From NCBI RefSeq assembly GCF_001434835.1, contig NZ_AZDV01000026.1, positions 400,073 to 464,072 on the forward strand: a stretch of 64,000 bases of DNA, read 5' to 3'. Position 1 is the stretch's first letter, and each line of letters begins with the position of its first letter. A program made the translations under genes and the position numbers. This document shows, piece by piece, positions 43,652-51,205 of this stretch. The notes below the pieces were generated by a model. The model saw only the letters and a program-made list of their open reading frames with translations, did no database searches and was not told where the DNA came from. Origin of the DNA: Levilactobacillus acidifarinae DSM 19394 = JCM 15949 (GTDB taxonomy: Bacteria > Bacillota > Bacilli > Lactobacillales > Lactobacillaceae).

Positions 43652-43682
43652 AAAAAAGGCCTCGCCGCAGAAGGGCAAGACC
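43652..43682 (-). terminator. Riboswitch terminator before ribU
   Basis: GGTCTTGCC pairs with GGCGAGGCC, then TTTTTT; it lies between the FMN aptamer and ribU and is the expression platform. Confidence 0.85.
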
Positions 43683-43717
43683 TTGTTGATTACGTCAGGA
43701 TGCGTAAAGAGAAACGT

Positions 43718-43836
43718 CTCATCTTCTGCATACCAGACTGTACTGTCGGTCTCGGAGTTACACCGAATCAACCACGGGAGCGTGGGTCGCGGACTGTTAC
43801 CGCCGGTCGGGAATTCCACCCTGCCTTGAAGATGAA
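43718..43836 (-). promoter_or_regulatory. FMN riboswitch (RFN element)
   Basis: Minus-strand aptamer: P1 arms CATCTTC and GAAGATG (43828-43834 and 43720-43726), with the RFN hallmarks GGCAGGGTG, AATTCCCGACCGGCGGTA and AACTCCGAGACCGACAGTA between. FMN binding would favour the downstream terminator and shut off ribU. Confidence 0.95.
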
Positions 43837-43857
43837 CCATAATTTTATTACACATTT

Positions 43858-43886
43858 AATATACAAACCCTTACCGAGTTTGTCAA
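43858..43886 (-). promoter_or_regulatory. Promoter of ribU
   Basis: Consensus -35 TTGACA (43881-43886) and -10 TATATT (43858-43863) with a 17-base spacer, placed just upstream of the riboswitch. Confidence 0.85.
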
Positions 43887-43905
43887 GCTTTTCACTTAGT
43901 CAACA

Positions 43906-44631
43906 TTATTCGGCTAAACCCGTAAGCCGTTTTAGTTCCTTTAATTCCTCGGGTTTAAGGTGCCGGGAGTCGCCGGACTGCAACCCCTTAAGCGTTAGGA
44001 ACCCGTATTGTTCCCGCTTTAGCTTCTCGACTGGGAAGCCCACCGCCGCCAACATCTTCTTGACCTGGTGGTTACGACCTTCGTGAATCGTTAACTGCAC
44101 GATGGCCGTTTTTTTCTTCTGATCATAGCTGAGCATCTTGGTCTTCGCCGGCGCGTACGGTTCACCGTCAACGGTCACGCCTTGGCGTAGTTGTCGCAAC
44201 GCATCGTTCGTTGGCACTCCCGTAACCCGGGCCACGTAGGTCTTTTCCACCTCGTAGCGCGGGTGGGTCAGCCGGTTAGCCAGCTCCCCGTCGTTCGTCA
44301 GTAATAGAAGTCCGGACGTGTCGTAATCCAACCGGCCCACCGGATAGATTCGTTGGGGCACGTTGTCGATCAAATCCACGACGGTCTTGCGTTTTTTATC
44401 ATCGTTGGCCGTCGACACCACCCCGCGTGGCTTGTACAGTAACATGTAGACGGGGGCTTCGGCGGTAATCGGGACGTTATCGACCGTAATTGCGTCACGC
44501 ACCCCTACCTTGGTGCCTAATTCGGTCACAACGGTCTGATTGACCCGCACGTGCCCACTGGTAATCAATTTTTCGGCTTGACGCCGCGAGGCTACCCCGG
44601 CGTGTGCTAAGACTTTTTGGAGTCGTTCCAT
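43906..44631 (-). CDS. rluB: 23S rRNA pseudouridine synthase B
   Basis: A 241-residue enzyme converting a uridine of 23S rRNA helix 89 region to pseudouridine. N-terminal S4 domain ([20 protein letters not shown]), catalytic Asp in [26 protein letters not shown] and the C-terminal [20 protein letters not shown] start; its first codons overlap scpB by 25 bases, so the two are coupled. Downstream is the ribU promoter. Confidence 0.95.
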   Translation of the reverse strand: MERLQKVLAHAGVASRRQAEKLITSGHVRVNQTVVTELGTKVGVRDAITVDNVPITAEAPVYMLLYKPRGVVSTANDDKKRKTVVDLIDNVPQRIYPVGRLDYDTSGLLLLTNDGELANRLTHPRYEVEKTYVARVTGVPTNDALRQLRQGVTVDGEPYAPAKTKMLSYDQKKKTAIVQLTIHEGRNHQVKKMLAAVGFPVEKLKREQYGFLTLKGLQSGDSRHLKPEELKELKRLTGLAE

Positions 44632-45221
44632 GTCGTTTCATCTCCTGAATTCAATTGTTGGTTAAAGGCCTGCAAAAACAGGTCGCCATCGTCATTCGTC
44701 TCGTTAGGGGTGGCCGCCTCCGGTAACGGTGGCAGGTCACTCAACTGCTTAAGACCAAAGTAGTCTAAGAAGTAGTCGCTGGTGCGATAAATCTTGGGCC
44801 GTCCCGGTTCGTCTAACCGACCAGCCGGTTCAATCAGGCGGCGTAACACTAATTTTTGCACCGTCGAGGCACTTTGCACTCCGCGAATCTCATCAACCTC
44901 GATACGAGTAATGGGTTGCCGGTACGCGATAATGGCCAGCACTTCTAGTGAAGCCGGCGACAACGTGGTACTCAACGGGCTTTCAAAGTAGCGTTGAATC
45001 ACGTCGCTGGCCGCCGCTTTGGTCACCAGCCGATAAGTCGTATCGTTGACCATTAATTCTAGAGCCGATTCCTCATCGGCGGCGTATTTTTCGGCCAGTC
45101 GTTCTAACGTTGCTAGAATGGCTGGCCGTAGCAGGCCGGTCACGGTCGCCAGGTCCGCAACGGTCATCCCTTCGTCACCGCTCACGAACAGGAGACTTTC
45201 AATCTGCGCTAATGGCGTCAT
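44607..45221 (-). CDS. scpB: Segregation and condensation protein B
   Basis: A 204-residue partner of ScpA and SMC in the condensin complex. Two winged helices: [20 protein letters not shown] at the start and [20 protein letters not shown] with [19 protein letters not shown] in the middle. Starts at ATG 45221 behind AAAGGAGG. It overlaps scpA upstream (23 bases) and rluB downstream. Confidence 0.95.
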   Translation of the reverse strand: MTPLAQIESLLFVSGDEGMTVADLATVTGLLRPAILATLERLAEKYAADEESALELMVNDTTYRLVTKAAASDVIQRYFESPLSTTLSPASLEVLAIIAYRQPITRIEVDEIRGVQSASTVQKLVLRRLIEPAGRLDEPGRPKIYRTSDYFLDYFGLKQLSDLPPLPEAATPNETNDDGDLFLQAFNQQLNSGDETTWNDSKKS

Positions 45222-45978
45222 GGTCGTGACCTCCTTTAACCGCATTGATTTCTAAGGGCAAGAGTCGACTGGGCTGATGCAAAGCAATTCGGCGTTGCCG
45301 CGCGAGTTCCAGCACCGCCAGAAAGGTCGTAACCACCTCGTCTAACACCGGTGTGCGGCCGAACAACCGGTCAAAGGCGATGGGGTGGCGTAACCGGTCT
45401 AAGCGTCGTAACACCGTTCGCATTTGATCCTTGATGGTGAAATGTTCCGTCGCCACGTGTTGGGTGACCGGTTGGGCCACGGTCGCTCTGTGTGCCAAGC
45501 GCACTAGGGTGGCCTGGAGATCCAAGACGGTCACGCCCGGCGCCACGGTCAACGGCGTCTCGGCCGGGACCGGCATGGCCGGCCGGGTGAAATGCTGCTG
45601 CCGCAACAAAGCGCGGTCCTTTAACTCGGCGGCCGCCCGTTGGTAACGCTGGTATTCAACCAGTTGGGTCACCAAGTCGGTCCGGGGATCGTCCGGCTCG
45701 TCGTCATCTGTGAGCTCAACGGTCTGCGGTTTGGGCAAGAGTAGCTTCGCCTTGATGGCCATCAAGTTGGCCGCCATTACGAAGTATTCCCCAGCAACGT
45801 CGAGTTGAAGCGTCTGCATCTGGTGTAAGTAGGTCAGATACTGACTGGTAATGGTCGTAATGCGGATATCGTAAATATCCATTTCGTTAGTTTTAATTAA
45901 ATGTAATAACAGGTCTAACGGGCCCTCAAAGTCACTGACCTGAATCAGTGGTTGGCCGGTCGAGGTGGTTTTGTCCAT
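45199..45978 (-). CDS. scpA: Segregation and condensation protein A
   Basis: A 259-residue kleisin that bridges the SMC heads. Family start [22 protein letters not shown] followed by ITSQYLTYL; a C-terminal winged helix with [20 protein letters not shown]. The ATG at 45978 is preceded by AGTGGGA. Part of ribT-scpA-scpB-rluB, in the Bacillus order. Confidence 0.95.
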   Translation of the reverse strand: MDKTTSTGQPLIQVSDFEGPLDLLLHLIKTNEMDIYDIRITTITSQYLTYLHQMQTLQLDVAGEYFVMAANLMAIKAKLLLPKPQTVELTDDDEPDDPRTDLVTQLVEYQRYQRAAAELKDRALLRQQHFTRPAMPVPAETPLTVAPGVTVLDLQATLVRLAHRATVAQPVTQHVATEHFTIKDQMRTVLRRLDRLRHPIAFDRLFGRTPVLDEVVTTFLAVLELARQRRIALHQPSRLLPLEINAVKGGHDHDAISAD

Positions 45979-46327
45979 GGTGAAATTCCCACTTTGCAAT
46001 AATCTGTGATGTGGCGAGGGTCCCCATAATGCGTTGTTGGGGTACCATCGTCGCGAGTTGATCGAGCATTTGCCACACGTTTGCCGTGGACTGTTTATCG
46101 GGCATCAAGCCCACCAGTCGTACAACCACGTAATTACTTTGGCGCTCGGTTCCCAAGACCCCGGCGAAATCGTCGTACTGGTCCTTCCATAAAAACAGGG
46201 TTCGGTCATCGCCACCCTGATACCAAGCTAATTCGCGTTGCAAACGATCCCAGTCCTTAAAACTGGGGAGCAGGCTCATTAGCCCCATCGCAATCTTTTG
46301 ATAATCGCTGCGATACTTGAGTAACAT
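45932..46327 (-). CDS. ribT: RibT-like GNAT protein
   Basis: A 131-residue protein whose first half (RSDYQKIAMGLMSLLPSFKD, RTLFLWKDQYDDFAGVLGTE) matches the RibT protein found beside ribD-ribH or scpA in Bacilli. It has an acetyltransferase-like fold but the acetyl-CoA loop is weak (GLMPDKQSTANVWQML). Its final 45 bases overlap the scpA start, in another frame. In Bacillus ribT ends the riboflavin operon; here the rest of that operon is absent. Role unknown. Confidence 0.8.
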   Translation of the reverse strand: MLLKYRSDYQKIAMGLMSLLPSFKDWDRLQRELAWYQGGDDRTLFLWKDQYDDFAGVLGTERQSNYVVVRLVGLMPDKQSTANVWQMLDQLATMVPQQRIMGTLATSQIIAKWEFHHGQNHLDRPTTDSGQ

Positions 46328-46384
46328 GCTTTCCCTCCGTTTTCACGTCCACCCACCTTACCACACTTCGAAACGAACCACAAA

Positions 46385-47281
46385 CTACGCTCGCGGGTGG
46401 TACTGATCGTAAACCGCCGCCAAGCGTTTTTTCGAAATGTGGGTGTAAATCTGGGTGGTGGTAATGTCGGCGTGGCCCAGTAGTTCCTGGACCACCCGTA
46501 AATCCGCCCCGTTTTCTAGGATGTGCGTGGCAAACGAATGCCGCAGGGTGTGGGGCGTGACATCCTTGTGAATATCGGCCAAGGCGACGTAATGCTTAAT
46601 CTTTTGCCAAATGGCTTGGCGGGTCAACCCGCCGCCGTGAGCGTTTAAGAACAGGTACGGACTGGTCCGTTGCTTTAATAAGACTGGGCGACTGGTCTTT
46701 AAGTACTGCTGGACCCAATCACTAGCCACGTCCCCGATCGGCACGATGCGTTCCTTATCACCCTTCCCCAGGGTCTGAATCAGCCCCATCTCCAGGTGCA
46801 GGTCGACCAGTTTCAAATGGACCAACTCGCTGACCCGCAGACCGGTGGCGTACAGGACCTCAAACATCGCACGATCCCGTAACCCATACTTGGTCGTGGT
46901 ATCCGGCGCGGCTAAAAGCCGGTCGACCTCCGCAACCGTCAAAACGGCGGGCAGATGCTCGGCCCGTTTGGGAGCCGCCACGTTGGCCATCGGGTTAACG
47001 GCCAGTTGGTGGGTCTGGACCAGATAGCGGTAAAACTTACGCAACGCCGACACCGCGTGAATCACGGAGTTTCGCGACTTCCCCTGCTGGGTCAACGCCG
47101 CGAGGTAGGCCATCAATTGGGGACGTTCAACCGTTAAAAAGCTCGTCACCCGTTGGGTCTGCAGGTACGCGGCTAGTTCGCGCAGTTCCTGTGCGTAGCT
47201 GGTCACAGAATTTATCGCTAGGCCCTGTTCGACCGTTAAATAATGGGTAAAGTCCGCAATTGCGTCGTTAAAAGCTGGCAT
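46385..47281 (-). CDS. xerD: Tyrosine recombinase XerD
   Basis: A 298-residue partner of XerC for chromosome dimer resolution. N-terminal domain DFTHYLTVEQGLAINSVTSY, catalytic Arg in ATGLRVSELVHL, HxxR in PHTLRHSFATH, LGHADITTTQ and nucleophile Tyr in IYTHI. Its place between cvfB and ribT-scpA is the normal Lactobacillus order. ATG after GGAGG. Confidence 0.94.
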   Translation of the reverse strand: MPAFNDAIADFTHYLTVEQGLAINSVTSYAQELRELAAYLQTQRVTSFLTVERPQLMAYLAALTQQGKSRNSVIHAVSALRKFYRYLVQTHQLAVNPMANVAAPKRAEHLPAVLTVAEVDRLLAAPDTTTKYGLRDRAMFEVLYATGLRVSELVHLKLVDLHLEMGLIQTLGKGDKERIVPIGDVASDWVQQYLKTSRPVLLKQRTSPYLFLNAHGGGLTRQAIWQKIKHYVALADIHKDVTPHTLRHSFATHILENGADLRVVQELLGHADITTTQIYTHISKKRLAAVYDQYHPRA

Positions 47282-47300
47282 GCACCCACCTCCTAAAGCT

Positions 47301-48188
47301 TTAGTCCGTAGTTTGGTCGTCGGTCGACGTTGCCTTCAGCCAGAGTTGGCCGTCGTGTTGCGTGATCTTGTCGGCCTTAAGTAGGTGACCGATGGCCCGT
47401 TTGAACTGCCCCTTGCTGACCCCGAAATAGGCCTTAATGGCTGCCGGTGAACTCTTATCGCTAAATTCCAAGTGCCCCGCTTCGCTGTGTTCCAAAGCGG
47501 CGAGCAACATGGCGGCATCGTCGTCGATGGCTTCGTAGGCCCGCGGCTTTAAGGACAGATTCAACGTTCCGTCGTCGTGCACCCCGATGACGCGGGCCTG
47601 GACCTGAGCCCCCAAGCGCGGTTCAACTTCTCGTTCGCTCGGGTGAATGAACCCTAATTCGTAGTTTTCGGTCATGACCCGGGTACCGACGAGTTTGTCC
47701 TGGTACACCGTAGCCGTGACGTTGGCGTTTTCCATGCGCTTCTTGGCCGCTTGGGCAATCGCCTGGAAGATATCGGTATCGGCCAACACACCCCAGAGGC
47801 GTTGCTTGTTGTCTTCCCGTAACGCGATCAACAAGCGATCCCCCTGTTGGGGCCAGAGTTCCATCATGCTTGGCAGGTCGTCTAATGACACCACCATGTC
47901 CTTATCGGGCAGCCCGATGTTGACGAACACACCCAACGTCCGTTGACTACGCACCACCGTGCCCCAACCGTAATGGTCGACTTGCACCTGGGGCGCGTTT
48001 CTCGTGATGGTTAGGTGATGGTCTTCATTTTCGTAGGCAAAGCCCTTAAACGTGGCCCCGGCCTTCAGCGGTTTCTTGATCTCACTCTTAGCTAACCGAA
48101 ACGTGGTCCCGTTGGCCTGCACGAAGTAGTCCGTTTCGTTTTCATCGGTCACGCTTCCCGTGATCACCCGTCCTAATAATTTATCCAT
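47301..48188 (-). CDS. cvfB: S1-domain RNA-binding protein CvfB
   Basis: A 295-residue protein with several S1-like folds (GRVITGSVTDENETDYFVQA, WGTVVRSQRTLGVFVNIG, GAQVQARVIGVHDDGTLNLS) and a C-terminal winged helix (SPAAIKAYFGVSKGQFKRAI). CvfB-type proteins bind RNA and affect virulence or stress genes in staphylococci. The ATG at 48188 has GAGGAAA before it; the longer open frame is not conserved-looking. Confidence 0.9.
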   Translation of the reverse strand: MDKLLGRVITGSVTDENETDYFVQANGTTFRLAKSEIKKPLKAGATFKGFAYENEDHHLTITRNAPQVQVDHYGWGTVVRSQRTLGVFVNIGLPDKDMVVSLDDLPSMMELWPQQGDRLLIALREDNKQRLWGVLADTDIFQAIAQAAKKRMENANVTATVYQDKLVGTRVMTENYELGFIHPSEREVEPRLGAQVQARVIGVHDDGTLNLSLKPRAYEAIDDDAAMLLAALEHSEAGHLEFSDKSSPAAIKAYFGVSKGQFKRAIGHLLKADKITQHDGQLWLKATSTDDQTTD

Positions 48189-48318
48189 AATTTCCTCATT
48201 TCTCCCCGACCATGACCGGGGGTCCGTTCTTAAAGTCACTAACCTGTATTTTACACGGAAACCGGTCAACTAGCGAGAGACCTGGCCGAATTTTTGCTGA
48301 GAATTTGGCGAGGCCACC

Positions 48319-48351
48319 AAAAAACGGACTCACCAAGTGGCGAGTCCGTTT
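48319..48351 (-). terminator. Terminator of pyk
   Basis: AACGGACTC-CC and GG-GAGTCCGTTTTTT arms on the minus strand. Confidence 0.9.
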
Positions 48352-48372
48352 CGATAAATTTAAAGTTTACGC

Positions 48373-50130
48373 TTAAAGGGCGTTGGAAGCACCGTGGTAA
48401 ACAATGCCCCGACGGGAATCAACGGTAATTAATTCGCCATCAGAGATCTTGTCACTGGCACCCGTAGCACCAACGATCACTGGAATTCCCATAGAAATTC
48501 CTACAACCGCTGCGTGAGAAGTCAAACCACCGTTTTCAACGATAACGGCACTGGACTTTTCGATAGCTGGCAAGTAGTCCTTGTCGGTGTTCTTAGCGAT
48601 TAAGATCCCGCCTTCAACCACCTTGGCGTTAGCTTCGGCAGCGGAGTTAGCGATGATGGCCTTGCCAATCACCGTGTCGTCACCGACGCCTTGGCCTTGA
48701 ACTAACTTCGAACCAATTAATTGGATCTTCATCAAGTTCGTAGTTCCGCGTTCGCCAACTGGAACCCCAGCGGTGATCAGAATCAAGTCGCCTTCCTTAG
48801 CTAAGCCGGTTTCAACGGCCTTGGCAGCAGCCAGGTCGAACATTTCATCGGTGTTAGCTGGCTTTTCGGTCACGATTGGGTAAACACCCCAGTTAACCAT
48901 CAAGCCCCGACGAGTCCGGTCATCAAAGGTAACGGCCAAGATATCAGCGTTAGGCCGGTACTTGGAGATCATCTTAGCGGTGTAGCCACTTTCAGTCGCT
49001 GCCACGATGGTCTTAACACCCAATTCGTTAGCAACCCGGGCAACGGAAGCACCGATTGATTCGGTCACGTCACCGTTGTCGAAGTCCAAGTTGTCGCGAC
49101 CAAATTCTGGTAAGGCGTTTTCAGCCTTGATGTCGATCCGGTTCATGGTAGCAACGGATTCTACAGGGTATTCACCGTTAGCACTTTCACCAGAAAGCAT
49201 GGTAGCGTCGGTCCCATCAAAGACGGCGTTAGCCACGTCAGAAGCTTCGGCACGCGTAGGACGTGGGTTTTCTTGCATGGAGTCCAACATTTGGGTCGCC
49301 GTGATAACTGGCTTACCTAAGATGTTGCACTTCTTGATCAGGGCTTTTTGAACCAACGGTACGTTTTCCGTTGGGATTTCAACCCCCATGTCCCCACGAG
49401 CAACCATTAACCCATCGGAAACCTTGATGATGTCATCAAAGTTGTTGATCCCTTCTTGGGATTCGATCTTAGGGAAGATTTGAACGTGTTCCATGTGCTT
49501 TTCTTCAAGTAATTCACGGATGTCCATGACATCTTGTGGCTTACGAACGAAGGAAGCCGCGATGAAGTTGATTTCGTGGTCCAAACCAAACCGAATGTCG
49601 TCGGAGTCCTTTTCAGTGATCCCAGGTAAGTTGATGGAAACACCAGGGGCGTTAACACCCTTCCGGGAACCCAAGACACCATCGTTTTGAACCTTCACAA
49701 CTAATTCCTTAGTTGCGTCGTCCTTCTTTTCAACGACCGTGTCTAACAGACCGTCATCGAACAGTACGTGGCCGCCTTCGTGGACGTCATCGAACAGACC
49801 TGGGTAAGTAACCGCAATCTTTTCCTTCGTCCCTTCGAGGGAAGCATCCATCGAGATACGGAATTCGTCGTCAGTGTGGAAATCAAGCTTCCCGCCCTTT
49901 TCAACGGTCGTCCGGATTTCAGCACCCTTCGTGTCCAGCATGATGCCGACAGTCTTACCAGTAATCTTTTCAGCCTTGTGGACGTTTTCCAACCGGCCAA
50001 GGTGTTCTTCGTGATCACCATGGGAGAAGTTAAACCGGAAAATGTTCGCTCCGGATTCAATCAACTTAACAATGGTATCCACGTCAGTACTTGCAGGACC
50101 AAGGGTACTTACGATCTTGGTTTTCTTCAT
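48373..50130 (-). CDS. pyk: Pyruvate kinase
   Basis: A 585-residue glycolytic enzyme making pyruvate and ATP from phosphoenolpyruvate. TKIVSTLGPAS at the start, RFNFSHGDHEEH, FPKIESQEGINNFD, MVARGDMGVEIP, and TATQMLDSM are conserved. After about residue 475 comes an extra PEP-utiliser-like domain (GGLTSHAAVVGISMGIPVIV), the long form known from Bacillus and lactobacilli. Codon usage is A/T-ending, as in rpsA and hup, suggesting high expression. pfkA, its usual upstream partner in homofermentative relatives, is absent. A candidate cre site lies upstream. Confidence 0.97.
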   Translation of the reverse strand: MKKTKIVSTLGPASTDVDTIVKLIESGANIFRFNFSHGDHEEHLGRLENVHKAEKITGKTVGIMLDTKGAEIRTTVEKGGKLDFHTDDEFRISMDASLEGTKEKIAVTYPGLFDDVHEGGHVLFDDGLLDTVVEKKDDATKELVVKVQNDGVLGSRKGVNAPGVSINLPGITEKDSDDIRFGLDHEINFIAASFVRKPQDVMDIRELLEEKHMEHVQIFPKIESQEGINNFDDIIKVSDGLMVARGDMGVEIPTENVPLVQKALIKKCNILGKPVITATQMLDSMQENPRPTRAEASDVANAVFDGTDATMLSGESANGEYPVESVATMNRIDIKAENALPEFGRDNLDFDNGDVTESIGASVARVANELGVKTIVAATESGYTAKMISKYRPNADILAVTFDDRTRRGLMVNWGVYPIVTEKPANTDEMFDLAAAKAVETGLAKEGDLILITAGVPVGERGTTNLMKIQLIGSKLVQGQGVGDDTVIGKAIIANSAAEANAKVVEGGILIAKNTDKDYLPAIEKSSAVIVENGGLTSHAAVVGISMGIPVIVGATGASDKISDGELITVDSRRGIVYHGASNAL

Positions 50131-50226
50131 TAGAAAAATCTCTCCTTTAGAATTGGCACGAATCTAGTTTCCCGAACAGAAAATTCGGCAGACCAAAAAC
50201 TTCGGCACAAATTTGATTCCAAAAGT

Positions 50227-50235
50227 ATTTTAGCA
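50227..50235 (-). promoter_or_regulatory. Extended -10 promoter of pyk
   Basis: Minus-strand TGCTAAAAT, about 95 bases before the pyk start; no clear -35, consistent with activation from upstream. Confidence 0.55.
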
Positions 50236-50298
50236 CTTTTAAAAATTTATGTCTGCTATGTTCCCTGAATTTCGGTGACTTTGTAGCCAAATTCTCAA

Positions 50299-50312
50299 AG
50301 TAAGCGTTTTCG
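50299..50312. promoter_or_regulatory. cre (CcpA-binding) site candidate upstream of pyk
   Basis: Minus-strand CGAAAACGCTTACT matches the consensus TGNAANCGNWWNCW at all but the first base. It is centred about 85 bases upstream of the predicted start site, a position typical of CcpA activation and not repression. Confidence 0.55.
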
Positions 50313-50392
50313 GTTGACGCTTAAATGATAGATTGATGATTAAGATTAGCCATTAATTATGATTAGATAACCTAATCATTAACGAACTAAGC

Positions 50393-51109
50393 CTAGTCCG
50401 TCGTCGGAATGGTAAAGCCCAATTCCGCAATATCGGCATCGAAGGTCTTCACCGTATCCACGGAAACCTGGAAGGCATCCTTGCCGAACTTGGGCAACTT
50501 GCCTAAGATCTTGGGCGGCACCGTGATAATGTCACAGCCAGTCTGGTCGGCTTGGACAATGTTAAAGACTTCACGGGTACTAGCCCAGAGGAGTTCGACA
50601 CCCGCCTTGGTGTGGCAGACCTTAGCGGCCGCTCGCATCAGTGGCAACGGATCGACCCCGGTATCGGCGACCCGGCCGGCAAAGACGGACACGATGCTCC
50701 CGGTCTTTTCATCTAGGGCCGCTACGGCTTGTTTAACTTGGTCCAGCGTGGTGATCGCCGTGACGTTTACCTGAACGCCCGCTTGGGATAACTTGGTGAT
50801 CACCGCCGTGTTGTCGTCACCGGTCGCCCGAATGATGGGGACCTTCACCGCCACGTGTTGGCCGAGCTTAGCCAAGACCTGGGCTTCCTTTAACATCTGA
50901 TCCGGTTGGTTGGAAAAGACCTCAAAACTGATGGATTGGTCCGGGAACGTGGCCACGGCTTCCTTGGCAAAGGCCAGGTAATCCGTAATCCCCGCCGCCT
51001 TCATCAAGCTGGGATTGGTCGTAAAACCTTCCACGACTCCCTGAGCGGCCACTTGTTTCATGGCAGATAATTCGGCACCATCTGAGTAAACCTTAACGTT
51101 TAGTTGCAT
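50393..51109 (-). CDS. Transaldolase / fructose-6-phosphate-aldolase-type protein
   Basis: A 238-residue class I aldolase. GFTTNPSLMKAAG (family signature), Schiff-base Lys89 in VAVKVPI, VTAITTLDQ, SVFAGRVADTG and LLWASTREVFN. By length it belongs to the short (MipB/TalC/FSA) transaldolase group, not the 310-residue TalB type. It could cleave or form fructose 6-phosphate or act as a small transaldolase; sequence alone cannot decide. It has its own promoter region with a palindrome, and lies between dnaE and pyk where homofermenters carry pfkA. GGAGG precedes the ATG. Confidence 0.88.
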   Translation of the reverse strand: MQLNVKVYSDGAELSAMKQVAAQGVVEGFTTNPSLMKAAGITDYLAFAKEAVATFPDQSISFEVFSNQPDQMLKEAQVLAKLGQHVAVKVPIIRATGDDNTAVITKLSQAGVQVNVTAITTLDQVKQAVAALDEKTGSIVSVFAGRVADTGVDPLPLMRAAAKVCHTKAGVELLWASTREVFNIVQADQTGCDIITVPPKILGKLPKFGKDAFQVSVDTVKTFDADIAELGFTIPTTD

Positions 51110-51145
51110 GAAAAAACCTCCAGAACTATTTTTAATAATTAATCA

Positions 51146-51163
51146 TTGGTACAATCGTACCAA
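51146..51163. promoter_or_regulatory. Palindromic operator candidate of the transaldolase-type gene
   Basis: TTGGTAC-aatc-GTACCAA is a perfect 7+7 inverted repeat. It sits just downstream of a TATAAA -10-like element (near 51170) on the minus strand, so a bound protein would block transcription. Regulator unknown. Confidence 0.55.
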
Positions 51164-51205
51164 AGCCTTTATAAATAGTCTAGAGGTATTTTTAATTAAA
51201 TTGGT

